From contig NZ_JASAOI010000067.1 in assembly GCF_029953285.1 (NCBI RefSeq), forward strand, positions 1 to 53,360: 53,360 nt of DNA, read 5' to 3'. The notes below the pieces were generated by a model that saw only the letters and a list, made by a program, of their open reading frames with translations, searched no databases and had not been told where the DNA came from. This DNA comes from Yinghuangia seranimata. Lineage in GTDB: Bacteria; Actinomycetota; Actinomycetes; Streptomycetales; Streptomycetaceae. Below, piece after piece: positions 9,278 to 18,045 of the stretch. A program made the translations under genes and the position numbers. Within the stretch, counting starts at the first letter, position 1, and the number at the start of each line of letters is the position of its first letter.

Positions 9278-9364
9278 GTGAACGTGAAGCGACAGGCAGA
9301 CCTCACCAAGCGGCGCGCAGTGGACCTGTGCCGCACCGCGACCTGCCTGTGTTGCCCGCGCTGA
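9278..9364 (+). CDS. Cys-rich leader peptide upstream of the sulfurtransferase
   Basis: A 28-codon frame, GTG 9278 to TGA 9362-9364 (or GTG 9284, 26 codons). It ends VDLCRTATCLCCPR, with four Cys codons in the last eleven. Short peptides with an RR.VDLCR...C signature precede sulfur-assimilation genes in many actinomycetes (recalled), and translation through the Cys codons is thought to sense cysteinyl-tRNA supply. It lies 301 nt before the sulfurtransferase start. I did not find a single clear terminator/antiterminator pair in that leader, though it is very GC-rich and could fold in several ways. Confidence 0.72.
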   Translation: MNVKRQADLTKRRAVDLCRTATCLCCPR

Positions 9365-9665
9365 CGCGCATCCGGGCGCACAGGTCGGCGGCCCTTTCCG
9401 CATGACCTCGGCGGCCAGCCCCCGAGCGCCCCGCACGCCGCGGTTCCCACCGCGAGCCTAAGCGGGACGCCGCGGCGCACGGCCCCACCACCCGACCCGG
9501 ACCCCGCCCGCCGCACGCCCGCGCCAGCCACCGGCCCCGCCGGACCGGCGCGCCCCGGCCGGCGCAGCGCGTCGCGAAGCGCTTCCCCCCGACTTCTCTT
9601 CCATCCGTGCAGAGCCCCATGGGCCTGCCGCCTCCGTGCGGCTGCCCACACACCGGAGGTAAACA

Positions 9666-10505
9666 ATGAGCCGCTCCGACGTCCTCGTAGACGCCGCCTG
9701 GGTCGAGGCCAACCTCGACAACCCGAAGGTCGTCCTGGTCGAGGTCGACGAGGACACCGCCGCGTACGAGAAGAACCACATCCGCGGCGCGGTCCGCATC
9801 GACTGGCGCAAGGACCTGCAGGACCCGGTCAAGCGCGACTTCGTGGACCAGGAGGCGTTCGGCGCGCTGCTGTCCGCCAAGGGCATCTCCAACGACGACA
9901 CCGTCGTCCTGTACGGCGGCAACAACAACTGGTTCGCGTCGTACGCGTACTGGTACTTCAAGCTGTACGGCCACGGCGACGTCAAGCTGCTCGACGGCGG
10001 CCGCAAGAAGTGGGAGCTCGACTCCCGCGAGCTGGTCGTGGAGGTGCCCGAGCGCGCCGCCACCACCTACGTCGCGCAGGCCCAGGACACCTCGATCCGC
10101 GCCTGGCGCGACGACGTCCTCGCCGCGATCGGCACCACGAACCTCGTCGACGTGCGTTCGCCCGACGAGTTCTCCGGCAAGCTGCTCGCCCCCGCGCACC
10201 TGCCGCAGGAGCAGTCGCAGAAGGCCGGCCACGTCCCGACCGCGAAGAACATCCCGTGGTCGAAGGCCGCCAACGACGACGGCACCTTCAAGTCCGACGA
10301 GGAGCTGAAGGCGCTGTACGAGGGCGAGGGCGTGGACCTGTCCAAGGACACCATCGCGTACTGCCGTATCGGCGAGCGTTCGGCGCACACCTGGTTCGTC
10401 CTGCACGAGCTGCTGGACCAGGCGAACGTGCGCAACTACGACGGTTCGTGGACCGAGTACGGCGCGCTGGTCGGCGTTCCGATCGAGCTCGGCTCCGGCA
10501 AGTAA
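9666..10505 (+). CDS. thiosulfate sulfurtransferase (rhodanese, CysA/SseA type)
   Basis: A 279-residue protein with two rhodanese domains. The catalytic Cys233 lies in AYCRIGERSAHTW, which matches the CRIGERS loop of mycobacterial CysA as I recall it. The enzyme transfers sulfane sulfur from thiosulfate to an acceptor thiol or cyanide in the cytoplasm. The ATG has a GGAGG-type ribosome site (cggaggtaaaca). A DUF1416 gene follows after 35 nt, a conserved actinobacterial pair. The Cys-rich leader peptide upstream suggests control by cysteine supply. Confidence 0.93.
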   Translation: MSRSDVLVDAAWVEANLDNPKVVLVEVDEDTAAYEKNHIRGAVRIDWRKDLQDPVKRDFVDQEAFGALLSAKGISNDDTVVLYGGNNNWFASYAYWYFKLYGHGDVKLLDGGRKKWELDSRELVVEVPERAATTYVAQAQDTSIRAWRDDVLAAIGTTNLVDVRSPDEFSGKLLAPAHLPQEQSQKAGHVPTAKNIPWSKAANDDGTFKSDEELKALYEGEGVDLSKDTIAYCRIGERSAHTWFVLHELLDQANVRNYDGSWTEYGALVGVPIELGSGK

Positions 10506-10540
10506 GCACAAGCGCGGCATTCAGGTAAGGGAGCAAGAAC

Positions 10541-10831
10541 ATGTGCGGCGCGAAGGCCGGCGGGCCGGATCTGGCAGGAGTTGACGTGGCGAACGAGACG
10601 ATCATCCAGGGTTCCGTGACCAAGGGCGGGCAGCCGATCAGCGGCTACGTCCGTCTCCTGGACGCGGGCGGCGACTTCACGGCGGAGGTCCCCACCTCGG
10701 CGACCGGCCAGTTCCGGTTCTTCGCCGCCCCGGGCACCTGGACCGTGCGGGCCCTGGTCCCCGGTGCGACCGTCGACCGCGCCATCGTCGCCGAAAAGGG
10801 CGGCGTGGCCGAGGTCGAGATCGCGGTCTGA
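10541..10831 (+). CDS. sseC: DUF1416 (SseC-like) protein
   Basis: A 96-residue protein beginning MCGAKAGG, followed by a small beta-sandwich-like region (GSVTKGGQPISGYVRLLD...GQFRFFAAPGTWTVRAL). The N-terminal CGAKxGG motif and its position right after a CysA/SseA sulfurtransferase match the SseC family. Its role is unknown, but gene pairing suggests sulfur handling with the upstream enzyme. It is likely in one transcript with that gene, and a hairpin terminator lies ~105 nt downstream. Confidence 0.88.
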   Translation: MCGAKAGGPDLAGVDVANETIIQGSVTKGGQPISGYVRLLDAGGDFTAEVPTSATGQFRFFAAPGTWTVRALVPGATVDRAIVAEKGGVAEVEIAV

Positions 10832-10936
10832 CCCTCGGGCGTTCCTCGGGTCACTTGACGGCGCGACCGCCGCGGGCCACCGGGTCTCCTCCGGACGTAC
10901 ACCCACGGTGCCCGGCCCCGCGACGGCCGCGCTGAC

Positions 10937-10986
10937 GCGAAGGGCGGCGTTCCTCCCCCGAAAGGGCGAGGGGCGCCGCCCTTCGC
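10937..10986 (+). terminator. hairpin terminator after sseC
   Basis: A 13-bp perfect stem (10937-10949 with 10974-10986, GCGAAGGGCGGCG) and a 24-nt G/C-rich apex that can itself pair. No U-tract, as is common in high-GC actinomycetes. Confidence 0.6.
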
Positions 10987-11077
10987 CGTCCCCCGGCGCG
11001 GAAGCCGTGTAGTCGGCGCGCCGGTCGGGCAAGATCGCCGTTGTGACCAACACATTGTCGGCAGAACGGATCGGTTG

Positions 11078-11401
11078 ATGGCCTGGGTGCTCGTCATCAT
11101 CGCCGGCATCCTCGAGACCGGCTTCGCGCTGCTGCTCAAGGCCAGCCACGGCTTCTCCCGGCTGTGGCCCACCATCGGCTTCGCGGCCTGCGCGATCAGC
11201 AGCTTCGGCCTGCTCACGCTGTCGCTCAAGACGCTGGACGTCGGACCCGCGTACGCCGTGTGGACGGGCATCGGCGCGGCCGGCACGGCACTCATGGGCA
11301 TCTGGCTCTACGACGAGTCCTCGTCGGTCCTCAAGCTCGTGTCGATCGCCCTCATCCTGGCGGGCGTGGTCGGCCTGAACCTGTCGGGGATCAGCCACTG
11401 A
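11078..11401 (+). CDS. SMR-family small multidrug/guanidinium exporter
   Basis: A 107-residue protein with four membrane helices. The N-terminus MAWVLVIIAGILETGFALL carries the SMR glutamate (Glu13) in helix 1. KASHGFSRLWP and VGPAYAVWTGIGAAGTALMG resemble the SugE/Gdx branch, known for guanidinium/proton exchange, more than EmrE. SMR proteins act as antiparallel dimers in the membrane. The ATG is used; an in-frame TTG lies immediately before it. The ribosome site is weak. No guanidine riboswitch was recognised upstream. Convergent with the first ASST-LGFP gene and separated from it by a shared terminator. Confidence 0.88.
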   Translation: MAWVLVIIAGILETGFALLLKASHGFSRLWPTIGFAACAISSFGLLTLSLKTLDVGPAYAVWTGIGAAGTALMGIWLYDESSSVLKLVSIALILAGVVGLNLSGISH

Positions 11402-11423
11402 CCCGACCGAGGGCGCAGAACGC

Positions 11424-11461
11424 CGTGAGGGGCGGCACCCGAACGGGTGCCGCCCCTCACG
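11424..11461. terminator. bidirectional terminator
   Basis: A perfect 17-bp stem (11424-11440 with 11445-11461) and a GAAC tetraloop between two convergent genes. It can serve both the SMR gene (plus) and the ASST-LGFP gene (minus). Confidence 0.8.
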
Positions 11462-11475
11462 ACGGGTACAGGGGG

Positions 11476-14400
11476 TCAGTTGTTTCTGGCGCTCCCGCAC
11501 TTGGCCTCGGCCACCCCGGTCGCCGAGTTCCAGACGATGCGGCCCCACGTGAACGTCTGATACCGGCTGCCCGCCGGAAGGCCCTTGTCGTAGGTGTTCG
11601 ATTCCCACCCGGCCGGCACGCCGAGGCAGCTCTGGTCGGCGCCCATCGACTGGTACTTGGCCCAGACACCGCCGTAGACCTGGAACGGGATTCCCCGCGC
11701 GTACGACATGTAGATGGCGCCGCGCTCGGCCACCACGACCTGGCCCTGTCCGTCGGCGGTCACCCGGACGTCGGCGATCGGCAGGCCCAGGTTGGGCTCC
11801 GCCCAGATCGCCGGGTTGAGCTCGTTGTCCGGCACCATCCGCGCGCCGAGGTCGGCACTCCAGTAGATGACCCCGTGCTCGAAATGCTGCACCTGGACCC
11901 CGGGATGGCCGTTCAGCGGCCACTCGTGCCCGCGCGGGAAGCCGAGCCAGCCCGAATCCCAGTTCTGCGACGCCCACTTGTCGGCCATCGCGCCGCGAAT
12001 GATGCTCGCCCCGGTGTTCGGGCTCCAGAAGACCGCGCCGCGCTGGTAGAGCTGGTAGGTGCCCCGGCCGCTCCCCGTGACGATCTCGTCGGTCATGGGG
12101 AAGCCGAGCCAGATCGCCCCGTTGTAGCCGTAGATGCCGTTCCGCCAGGTCTCCAGGATCGCCCCGTGCATCTCGTGCGCGCCCGTGTCAGCGGTCCACA
12201 CGACGAGCCCGCGTTGGAACGAGGTCGTCCGGGCGGAACCGGGGACGCCCTGGAGGTCGTGCTCGGTGTCCGTGGGATAGCCGAGGAAGCCCGTCGGGCC
12301 GCCGAGCTGGAGCCACTTCGTGCGGATGCCGCCGTGGACCTCGTGAGCCCCACTGCCGGGGCTCCAGTAGATCGAGCCGCGCTCGAACTGCGAGACGCGG
12401 CCGACGCCGTCGCCGACGTTGAGCTCGTCGGTCGTCGGGAGGCCGAGGAAGCCATAGGCGCCGCCGTTGGCCTGCCACTCCTGGTAGATGCCGCCGAAGA
12501 CGACGTGCACGTCGCCGTTCGGAGCCACCGTCACCGCACCGCGCTCGAACTGCTGCACGGTCGCGCCGTTGACGGTTCCCGCGGCACTGGTCGGGTAGCC
12601 GACCGCGGACTTGACCTGCTGCCACTTGGCGTAGACCGCGGGGGAGATCGGGAACGCGTTGGGCGAGTCACAGGTCGCCGCGTAGAGCCGGGTGAGCGCG
12701 AAGTCCTGCGTGCAGCCGGTCCCGGACGGGTCGGCGACCGGCTCGGCCACCGGGTAGCCGAACTCGGCCACCGGGTTCTTCGACGTCAACCATCCGTACG
12801 CGAAGCCGCGCTTGAGCAGGTACGTCGTGTTCGCCGGCGTGCGGATGAGCATTGATCCGTCGGCGACGACCACCGAGGAACCGCCGTCGGGGTACACGGT
12901 CATCGTGCTGCGGGGCGCCCCGAGCGGACCCGTGGCTCCACCCCGCGCCCGGTACTCGTCGGCGAGCGGCCCATAGACGAGGGCGGCCGCGCTGCCCCCG
13001 TTCGCGGGGCTGTAGTAGCCGAAGCCCTTGGTGAAGTCGCGGAACTGCCCGCCGTTCAGCGGGGTCATGAATCCGGTCGGCGTCCCCATCACGCTCGGAT
13101 CCGGAAGGGCGGCGACGAACTGGGTGACTACGTCGGTGTACGAGAACGGCGACGATCCATGAGGGAGCGGGTTGCCGGCGCCGTCGAGCGCAGTCACCAC
13201 CCATCCCATGGCCGTCGGAGGCAGGGGCGCCTCGAACGGGGTGCCGACGCCGGCGGACGGGACCGTCGCCAGCGGGGTCAGGTGGTCCTTGTCGGGGCCG
13301 GCGGAAATCCGCCACGCGGCGACGCCGGGCGCGCCGTTCCAGATCGCCGCGCCGCGCACCTTGCCGTCCGCCGTGGCGGAGGCGTTGACGAAGAAGTACG
13401 GGCTGGTCGACGTCCACGAGACGCGCTGAGCGCGTGCCGCCGGGACGCCCGCGGGGAGCTGGCTCTCGAACACGACGGTGCCGCCGGGCGTCACCTCGGC
13501 GACGGCGCCCTTGGCGCCGAACGTGACGAGCCGGTTTCCGTTGGGGAGCACCTGGTTGCCGCCCGTGCCGACGTCCTGGACCGGGTCGTCGGGAGTCCAA
13601 CGCCAGTCGAGCGAGGCGGTCTTGGCGCTCTCGTCGAGCGTGTAGGCCACCGAGCGCGCCGACTTCGAGGCGCTGTCGTCGAGGAAGGAGAGCCGGCCGG
13701 TCGCGTCGACGGTCGCGTCGATCGGGCGCGTCGGCGCGGCGTCGGTGCCGGCGAACGTGAACTCGTTGCGCTTGCCGCCGAGGATCCACGTGAAGCCGCC
13801 GGTCGCGCGGTCGAGCTTGTAGACCGAGCCGGTACCGGACGCGGACGCGAGGATGTCGCCGTTCTTGTCGTAGGACGCGGCGTTGAGGCCGACGTAGTCC
13901 ACGCCGGACGTGATGGTGCCGAGGCTGTCGCCGAGCGGCACCTGTCCGGGACCGGCCTTGAGCGACGCCCACTCGTACGTCGTCGCGCCGGTGGCGAGGT
14001 CGACCTCGCGCACGACGCTTTCGAGCACGCTGCCGTTCTTCGCCCCGCCGAACGTGGTCAGGTCGACGGTCGCGGGCCGCTGGAACGTGATCAGCGCTTT
14101 GGTGCCGTCGGCGTTGGTGCTGATCGCGGACCGCTCCCGCACGATGCCGGGGGTGTAGATCTCCCGGAGGTCGTTGTCGTCGCTGTCGATGACGGACCAG
14201 CGGTCCCAGCTCGGGACCGCCAGCGCGGGCTTTCCGAGATAGGTGATGCGCGTGAGGTTCCGCAGGTCGGAGCTGTAGACGATGCGGCCGCTGTTGTCGT
14301 AGATGAACGACGCTTCGGGGATCTTGCCGGACGCGCTGTTGCCCCCCAACAGGAGTCCGGGTGCAACGCCGTCGGTGACGCGTGTCGCGATCGGCGTCAG

Positions 14401-14625
14401 CGGGAATCCGTACTGCCACGGGGAGCCGGGGCTCGGCGGCGGCGTGATCGCCTGCGGCAGGACCGCCGGTGTTCCCGACGCGGCCGCGGGCGGCCTGCCG
14501 TTCGAGAACGTGGGGGGCACGGGCGAGGCCGCTGTCGCCGTGCCGGACACGCCGACGACGACACACGTCGTCAGAACGGCCGTCGAGCAGGCCCCGGCCA
14601 GGGCCCGTCTTATGGAGTTGCTCAA
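11476..14625 (-). CDS. secreted ASST-like/LGFP-repeat protein, copy 1
   Basis: A 1049-residue protein. Order: signal peptide (1-~33, RRALAGACSTAVLTTCVVVG then an ATA|ASP-like cleavage site); arylsulfotransferase-like propeller (~75-395) with SVYKLDRATGGFTWILGGKR at 267-286 and GGNQVLPNGNRL at 355-366; an Fn3-like module (~400-515); then about ten LGFP-type repeats to the end (for example WLGFPMTDE, WLGFPRGHE). Positions where I expect His in catalytic ASST proteins are non-His: GLNAAS (246-251) instead of HxNS, RPID (300-303) instead of QHD, and EWASL instead of EWHSL. The TTG start at 14625 has GGAAGGAA 7 nt upstream. Probably exported and wall-associated; sulfotransferase activity is doubtful. 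Confidence 0.85.
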   Translation of the reverse strand: MSNSIRRALAGACSTAVLTTCVVVGVSGTATAASPVPPTFSNGRPPAAASGTPAVLPQAITPPPSPGSPWQYGFPLTPIATRVTDGVAPGLLLGGNSASGKIPEASFIYDNSGRIVYSSDLRNLTRITYLGKPALAVPSWDRWSVIDSDDNDLREIYTPGIVRERSAISTNADGTKALITFQRPATVDLTTFGGAKNGSVLESVVREVDLATGATTYEWASLKAGPGQVPLGDSLGTITSGVDYVGLNAASYDKNGDILASASGTGSVYKLDRATGGFTWILGGKRNEFTFAGTDAAPTRPIDATVDATGRLSFLDDSASKSARSVAYTLDESAKTASLDWRWTPDDPVQDVGTGGNQVLPNGNRLVTFGAKGAVAEVTPGGTVVFESQLPAGVPAARAQRVSWTSTSPYFFVNASATADGKVRGAAIWNGAPGVAAWRISAGPDKDHLTPLATVPSAGVGTPFEAPLPPTAMGWVVTALDGAGNPLPHGSSPFSYTDVVTQFVAALPDPSVMGTPTGFMTPLNGGQFRDFTKGFGYYSPANGGSAAALVYGPLADEYRARGGATGPLGAPRSTMTVYPDGGSSVVVADGSMLIRTPANTTYLLKRGFAYGWLTSKNPVAEFGYPVAEPVADPSGTGCTQDFALTRLYAATCDSPNAFPISPAVYAKWQQVKSAVGYPTSAAGTVNGATVQQFERGAVTVAPNGDVHVVFGGIYQEWQANGGAYGFLGLPTTDELNVGDGVGRVSQFERGSIYWSPGSGAHEVHGGIRTKWLQLGGPTGFLGYPTDTEHDLQGVPGSARTTSFQRGLVVWTADTGAHEMHGAILETWRNGIYGYNGAIWLGFPMTDEIVTGSGRGTYQLYQRGAVFWSPNTGASIIRGAMADKWASQNWDSGWLGFPRGHEWPLNGHPGVQVQHFEHGVIYWSADLGARMVPDNELNPAIWAEPNLGLPIADVRVTADGQGQVVVAERGAIYMSYARGIPFQVYGGVWAKYQSMGADQSCLGVPAGWESNTYDKGLPAGSRYQTFTWGRIVWNSATGVAEAKCGSARNN

Positions 14626-14648
14626 GGGTGTTCCTTCCCCGCGGATTG

Positions 14649-14679
14649 CCGAAGGCCCGGCGGGCGGCCGGGCCTTCGG
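14649..14679 (-). terminator. hairpin terminator after ASST-LGFP copy 2
   Basis: A 13-bp perfect stem, CCGAAGGCCCGGC (14649-14661) with its complement (14667-14679), and a 5-nt loop. It lies 20 nt after the stop of copy 2 and 24 nt before the TTG of copy 1. The stem is the same sequence as in the terminator of copy 3. Confidence 0.8.
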
Positions 14680-14698
14680 GTCGAACTGTCGTGCACTG

Positions 14699-17600
14699 TC
14701 AGTAGGTCTTGCCGTTGAAGCACTTGGCGACGGTGGAGCCGTCCGGGTACCAGGTGATCGTGCCCGTGGTGAACTGCTGGCCCCGTGCGCCGGCCGGGCT
14801 CGTGTCGTACTCGTGCGACGTCGGCGTTCCGAGGCAGCTGTTGTGCGCGCCGAGGGACTGGTACTTGGCCCACACGCCGCCGAATACCGGGATGGTGAAC
14901 CGGGGGCTCGCGTACACGTTCGTGTACACCGCGCCCCGCTCGTACAGCACGTACTCCGCGCCGTTTCCGGCGACGGCCACGTCGCTGGTCGGCATGCCCA
15001 TGTTCAATTGATCCGTGTAGTCGAAGCCCGGCGGGAGGATGTGCGTACCGGTGTACGGGCCCCAGACGATCACGCCGTGCTCGAAGCGCTGGAGCCTCCC
15101 GGTCCCTGCCCTCTCCTCGTCGCTGATCGGGTAGCCGAGCGGTCCGGAGTTCCAGTTCTGCGAGGCCCACTTGTCGTTGATACCGCCGTGGATGATGTAC
15201 GCGCCGTTCTCCGGGGTCCAGAAGATCGAGGCGTTCTGGAACACCTGGTAGCGGCCTCGGCCGTCACCCGCCGCCATCTCGTCGGTCAGCGGGAAGCCGA
15301 CCCAGAATCCGAGGTCCGTCGTGCCGCCCCAGCGGCTGAAGATCCCGCCGTGCACTTCGTGAATACCGGTCGCCTGGTTCCACACGAGCGAGCCGCGCTG
15401 GAACGAGGCGATGAGTCCGCCCGCCGCGCTCCCGCCCATGACCCGCTGCGTGCCGACCGGGTAGCCGAGGAAGCTCGTCGGGCCGCCCAGTTGCAGCCAG
15501 CGGTCGCGGAGTTCCCCGTGCACCTCGCCGACACCGCTGTTCGGCGACCAGTAGACCGATCCGTGCTCGAACTGCGAGACGCGGCCGACTCCGTCGCCGA
15601 CCGGCAGCTCGTCGGTCGTCGGCAGGCCGAGGAACCCGGTCGGGCCGCCTTGCTGCTGCCACTGGTCGTTGATGCCGCCGAACACCCACCGGACGTCGCC
15701 CGCCTGGGTCTGGACGATCGTGCCGCGTGCGAACCGCTGCACGGTGTTGCCGTTGACCTTCTCCGGGCCGTCCACGGGGTACCCGAACCACTGTCGCAGG
15801 GTGTCCCACTTGGCGCCGATCGGGCCGGACACGGGGAATGCCACGGCAGCGTCGCAGGTGGGCGCATACAGGCGCGCGAGCGTGAACGTCTGGAGGCAAC
15901 CCGTCCCGGCCGGGTCGGTTCCCCCTTCCGCGGTCGGATAGCCGATCTCCGTCGCGGGCGAGGCGTACGCGCGCCACGCGTACGCCATCGGTCCGACGAC
16001 GCGGTGGGCGCCGGTTGCCGCAGACCAGACCAGCACGGAGTAGTCGCCCAGCACGACGGAGGAGCCCCCGTCGGCGTAGGTCTTCATCGACTCGAGCGGC
16101 GCTCCGTACGGGCCCGCCGGCCCACCCGCGGCCTTGTAGGCATCGGCGAGCGGTCCGTAGACCAGGCTGACGGTGCCCCGCTGCGGGTTGTAGACCCCGA
16201 CGCCGGTGCTGAAGTCACGGACCCAGAGCGTGCCTGTGTACGTGGGCAGGCCCAACGGGGTGCCCATAACCGACGGGTCGGGGAGCTGGCTGACCGCCTT
16301 GATGATCTCGTCGACGAAGCGGAACGTCGACGTGCCGCCCGGGATCGGCTTGCCGTCCTTGTCGAGCGCGGTCACCGCGTAGCCGACGTCACTCGGCGCG
16401 AACGGCGCCTCGAACCGCGTCTCCAGGCGGGTCGCGGGGGTCGTGAACGACGGCGTCAGGTGGTCCTTGTCCGGACCGACCGACACCTGCCACGAGACCA
16501 GTTCCGTGGCGCCGTTCCAGGAGGCGTACAGCGGGATCTTCCCGCCGGTGTACACCGTCTGGGCGGAGAGGTTGACCTCTGAATTGCCGGTCGACGTCCA
16601 CTCGGCACGCTGCGTCCGCGTGACCGCCGTGCCCGCCGGGATCTGGCTCTCGAAGACGACGGTGCCGTTCGGGGTGACCTCGACGACGGCGCCCTTGGCG
16701 CCGAACGTGATGAGCCGGTTCCCGTTGGGGAGTACCTGGTTGCCGCCGGTCCTGACGTCCGACACGGCGTCCTGCGGTGCCCACCGCCAGTCGAGCGCGG
16801 CCGACTTGGCGTTCTCGTCGAGCGTGTAGGCGACCGACCGCGCCGACTTCGCCGCGCTGTCGTCCAGGAACGCGAGACGCCCGGAGCCGTCGCGCGTGAC
16901 GTCGATCGGCCGGGTGGGCTCGGCGTCGGAGCCGGTGAACGCGAACTGGTTGCGCTTGCCGCCGAGGATCCAGGTGAAGCCGCCGGTGGCACGGTCGATC
17001 TTGTACACGGAGCCGGTTCCGGCGGCCGACACGAGGACGTTGCCGTCGGTGTCGTACGAAGCGCCGTTGAGGCCGGTGTAGTTGACGCCCTGTGCGATGG
17101 CGACCCGGCTGTCCGCGAGCGGAACCTGGCCGGGGCCCGCCGCCAGCGACGACCACTCGAAGGTGGTGGCGCCGGTGGACAGGTCGATCTCGCGGACGAC
17201 GCCTTCCACCACCGAACCGGCCTTGGCGCCGCCGTACGGCGTCAGGTCGGCGGTGGCGGTGCGCAGGAACGTCAGCAGGGCCTTGGTGCCGTCCCCGTTG
17301 GTGCGGATGTACCCCTCACCGGGCACGATGCCGGTCAGCGTGATCGTCCGGAGCGTCTTCCAGGCCGCGTCGTGGACGGTCCAACCGGAGCCGCCGGGCA
17401 GGGCGATCGCGGGTTTTCCGAGGTACGTGATCACCGCCGGGCCCCGCGTGCCGTCGCCGCCGCCGCGGCCGTACAGCGTGCGGCCGATGTTGTCGTAGAT
17501 CTGGCCGGTGGTTGCGGCGAAGTCGCTGCGCGCGTTGCCGGCGAAGAGCAGGCCGGGGGCCACAGCGCCGGACACCTTGGTCGCGACCGGCGTGACCATC

Positions 17601-17818
17601 AGCCCGGCCTGCGGGCTCCCGGCGGGCGGCGGCGGAGTGATCGTCTGCGGTGCGGTGAACGGGGCGCCCGGGGTGCTCGGCGCGGCCGCCGCGAACGTCG
17701 CGGGTACCGGATATGCGGGTGTTGCCGAAGCCGTGCCGGAGATACCTACGACGACACAGGACGACAGAACGGCCGCCGAGCAGACCCCGGCGAGGGTCCT
17801 TCTCACAGGACTGGACAC
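14699..17818 (-). CDS. secreted ASST-like/LGFP-repeat protein, copy 2
   Basis: A 1039-residue paralogue of the flanking genes with the same order: signal peptide (VRRTLAGVCSAAVLSSCVVV), ASST-like propeller (SVYKIDRATGGFTWILGGKR, GGNQVLPNGNRL), Fn3-like module (YASWNGATELVSWQVSVGPD) and about ten LGFP units. The expected His motifs are again substituted: GLNGAS, RPID and EWSSL. The last repeat has one Cys near LGTP and one close to the C-terminus (STVAKCFNG), a possible disulfide shared with copy 1. The GTG start at 17818 gives MSSPVRRT; the nearest G-rich site (GGGGGAG) is ~13 nt upstream, so initiation may be weak. Confidence 0.85.
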   Translation of the reverse strand: MSSPVRRTLAGVCSAAVLSSCVVVGISGTASATPAYPVPATFAAAAPSTPGAPFTAPQTITPPPPAGSPQAGLMVTPVATKVSGAVAPGLLFAGNARSDFAATTGQIYDNIGRTLYGRGGGDGTRGPAVITYLGKPAIALPGGSGWTVHDAAWKTLRTITLTGIVPGEGYIRTNGDGTKALLTFLRTATADLTPYGGAKAGSVVEGVVREIDLSTGATTFEWSSLAAGPGQVPLADSRVAIAQGVNYTGLNGASYDTDGNVLVSAAGTGSVYKIDRATGGFTWILGGKRNQFAFTGSDAEPTRPIDVTRDGSGRLAFLDDSAAKSARSVAYTLDENAKSAALDWRWAPQDAVSDVRTGGNQVLPNGNRLITFGAKGAVVEVTPNGTVVFESQIPAGTAVTRTQRAEWTSTGNSEVNLSAQTVYTGGKIPLYASWNGATELVSWQVSVGPDKDHLTPSFTTPATRLETRFEAPFAPSDVGYAVTALDKDGKPIPGGTSTFRFVDEIIKAVSQLPDPSVMGTPLGLPTYTGTLWVRDFSTGVGVYNPQRGTVSLVYGPLADAYKAAGGPAGPYGAPLESMKTYADGGSSVVLGDYSVLVWSAATGAHRVVGPMAYAWRAYASPATEIGYPTAEGGTDPAGTGCLQTFTLARLYAPTCDAAVAFPVSGPIGAKWDTLRQWFGYPVDGPEKVNGNTVQRFARGTIVQTQAGDVRWVFGGINDQWQQQGGPTGFLGLPTTDELPVGDGVGRVSQFEHGSVYWSPNSGVGEVHGELRDRWLQLGGPTSFLGYPVGTQRVMGGSAAGGLIASFQRGSLVWNQATGIHEVHGGIFSRWGGTTDLGFWVGFPLTDEMAAGDGRGRYQVFQNASIFWTPENGAYIIHGGINDKWASQNWNSGPLGYPISDEERAGTGRLQRFEHGVIVWGPYTGTHILPPGFDYTDQLNMGMPTSDVAVAGNGAEYVLYERGAVYTNVYASPRFTIPVFGGVWAKYQSLGAHNSCLGTPTSHEYDTSPAGARGQQFTTGTITWYPDGSTVAKCFNGKTY

Positions 17819-17982
17819 GGGTGTTCGCTACTCCCCCCAGTAGTTGGCAGCCCCATTGAGCAGCCTGACGGTTGGTCGCGTCAAGCGGGAATTCCGACCG
17901 GAGTCACCGCCCGACGCAGAGTCACTTTCCGGCCGCGAAAAGGGATTCCGGACGGCTGATGAGTCGACATATGGCCGTGCGT

Positions 17983-18015
17983 GCCGAAGGCCCGGCAAAT
18001 GGCCGGGCCTTCGGC
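17983..18015 (-). terminator. hairpin terminator after ASST-LGFP copy 3
   Basis: A 14-bp perfect stem, GCCGAAGGCCCGGC (17983-17996) with its complement (18002-18015), and a 5-nt loop, 31 nt beyond the stop of copy 3. The remaining 227-bp gap holds no other feature I can support, but must contain the start signals of copy 2. Confidence 0.8.
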
Positions 18016-18045
18016 GTTCGGTTCCGATTCCGGATCGCGGAATGC

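Noticed and set aside
10832-11077. Guanidine riboswitch before the SMR gene
   Set aside because: The SugE/Gdx-like sequence makes it plausible, but no conserved ACGR/GGG blocks were recognised and the main hairpin looks like the sseC terminator.
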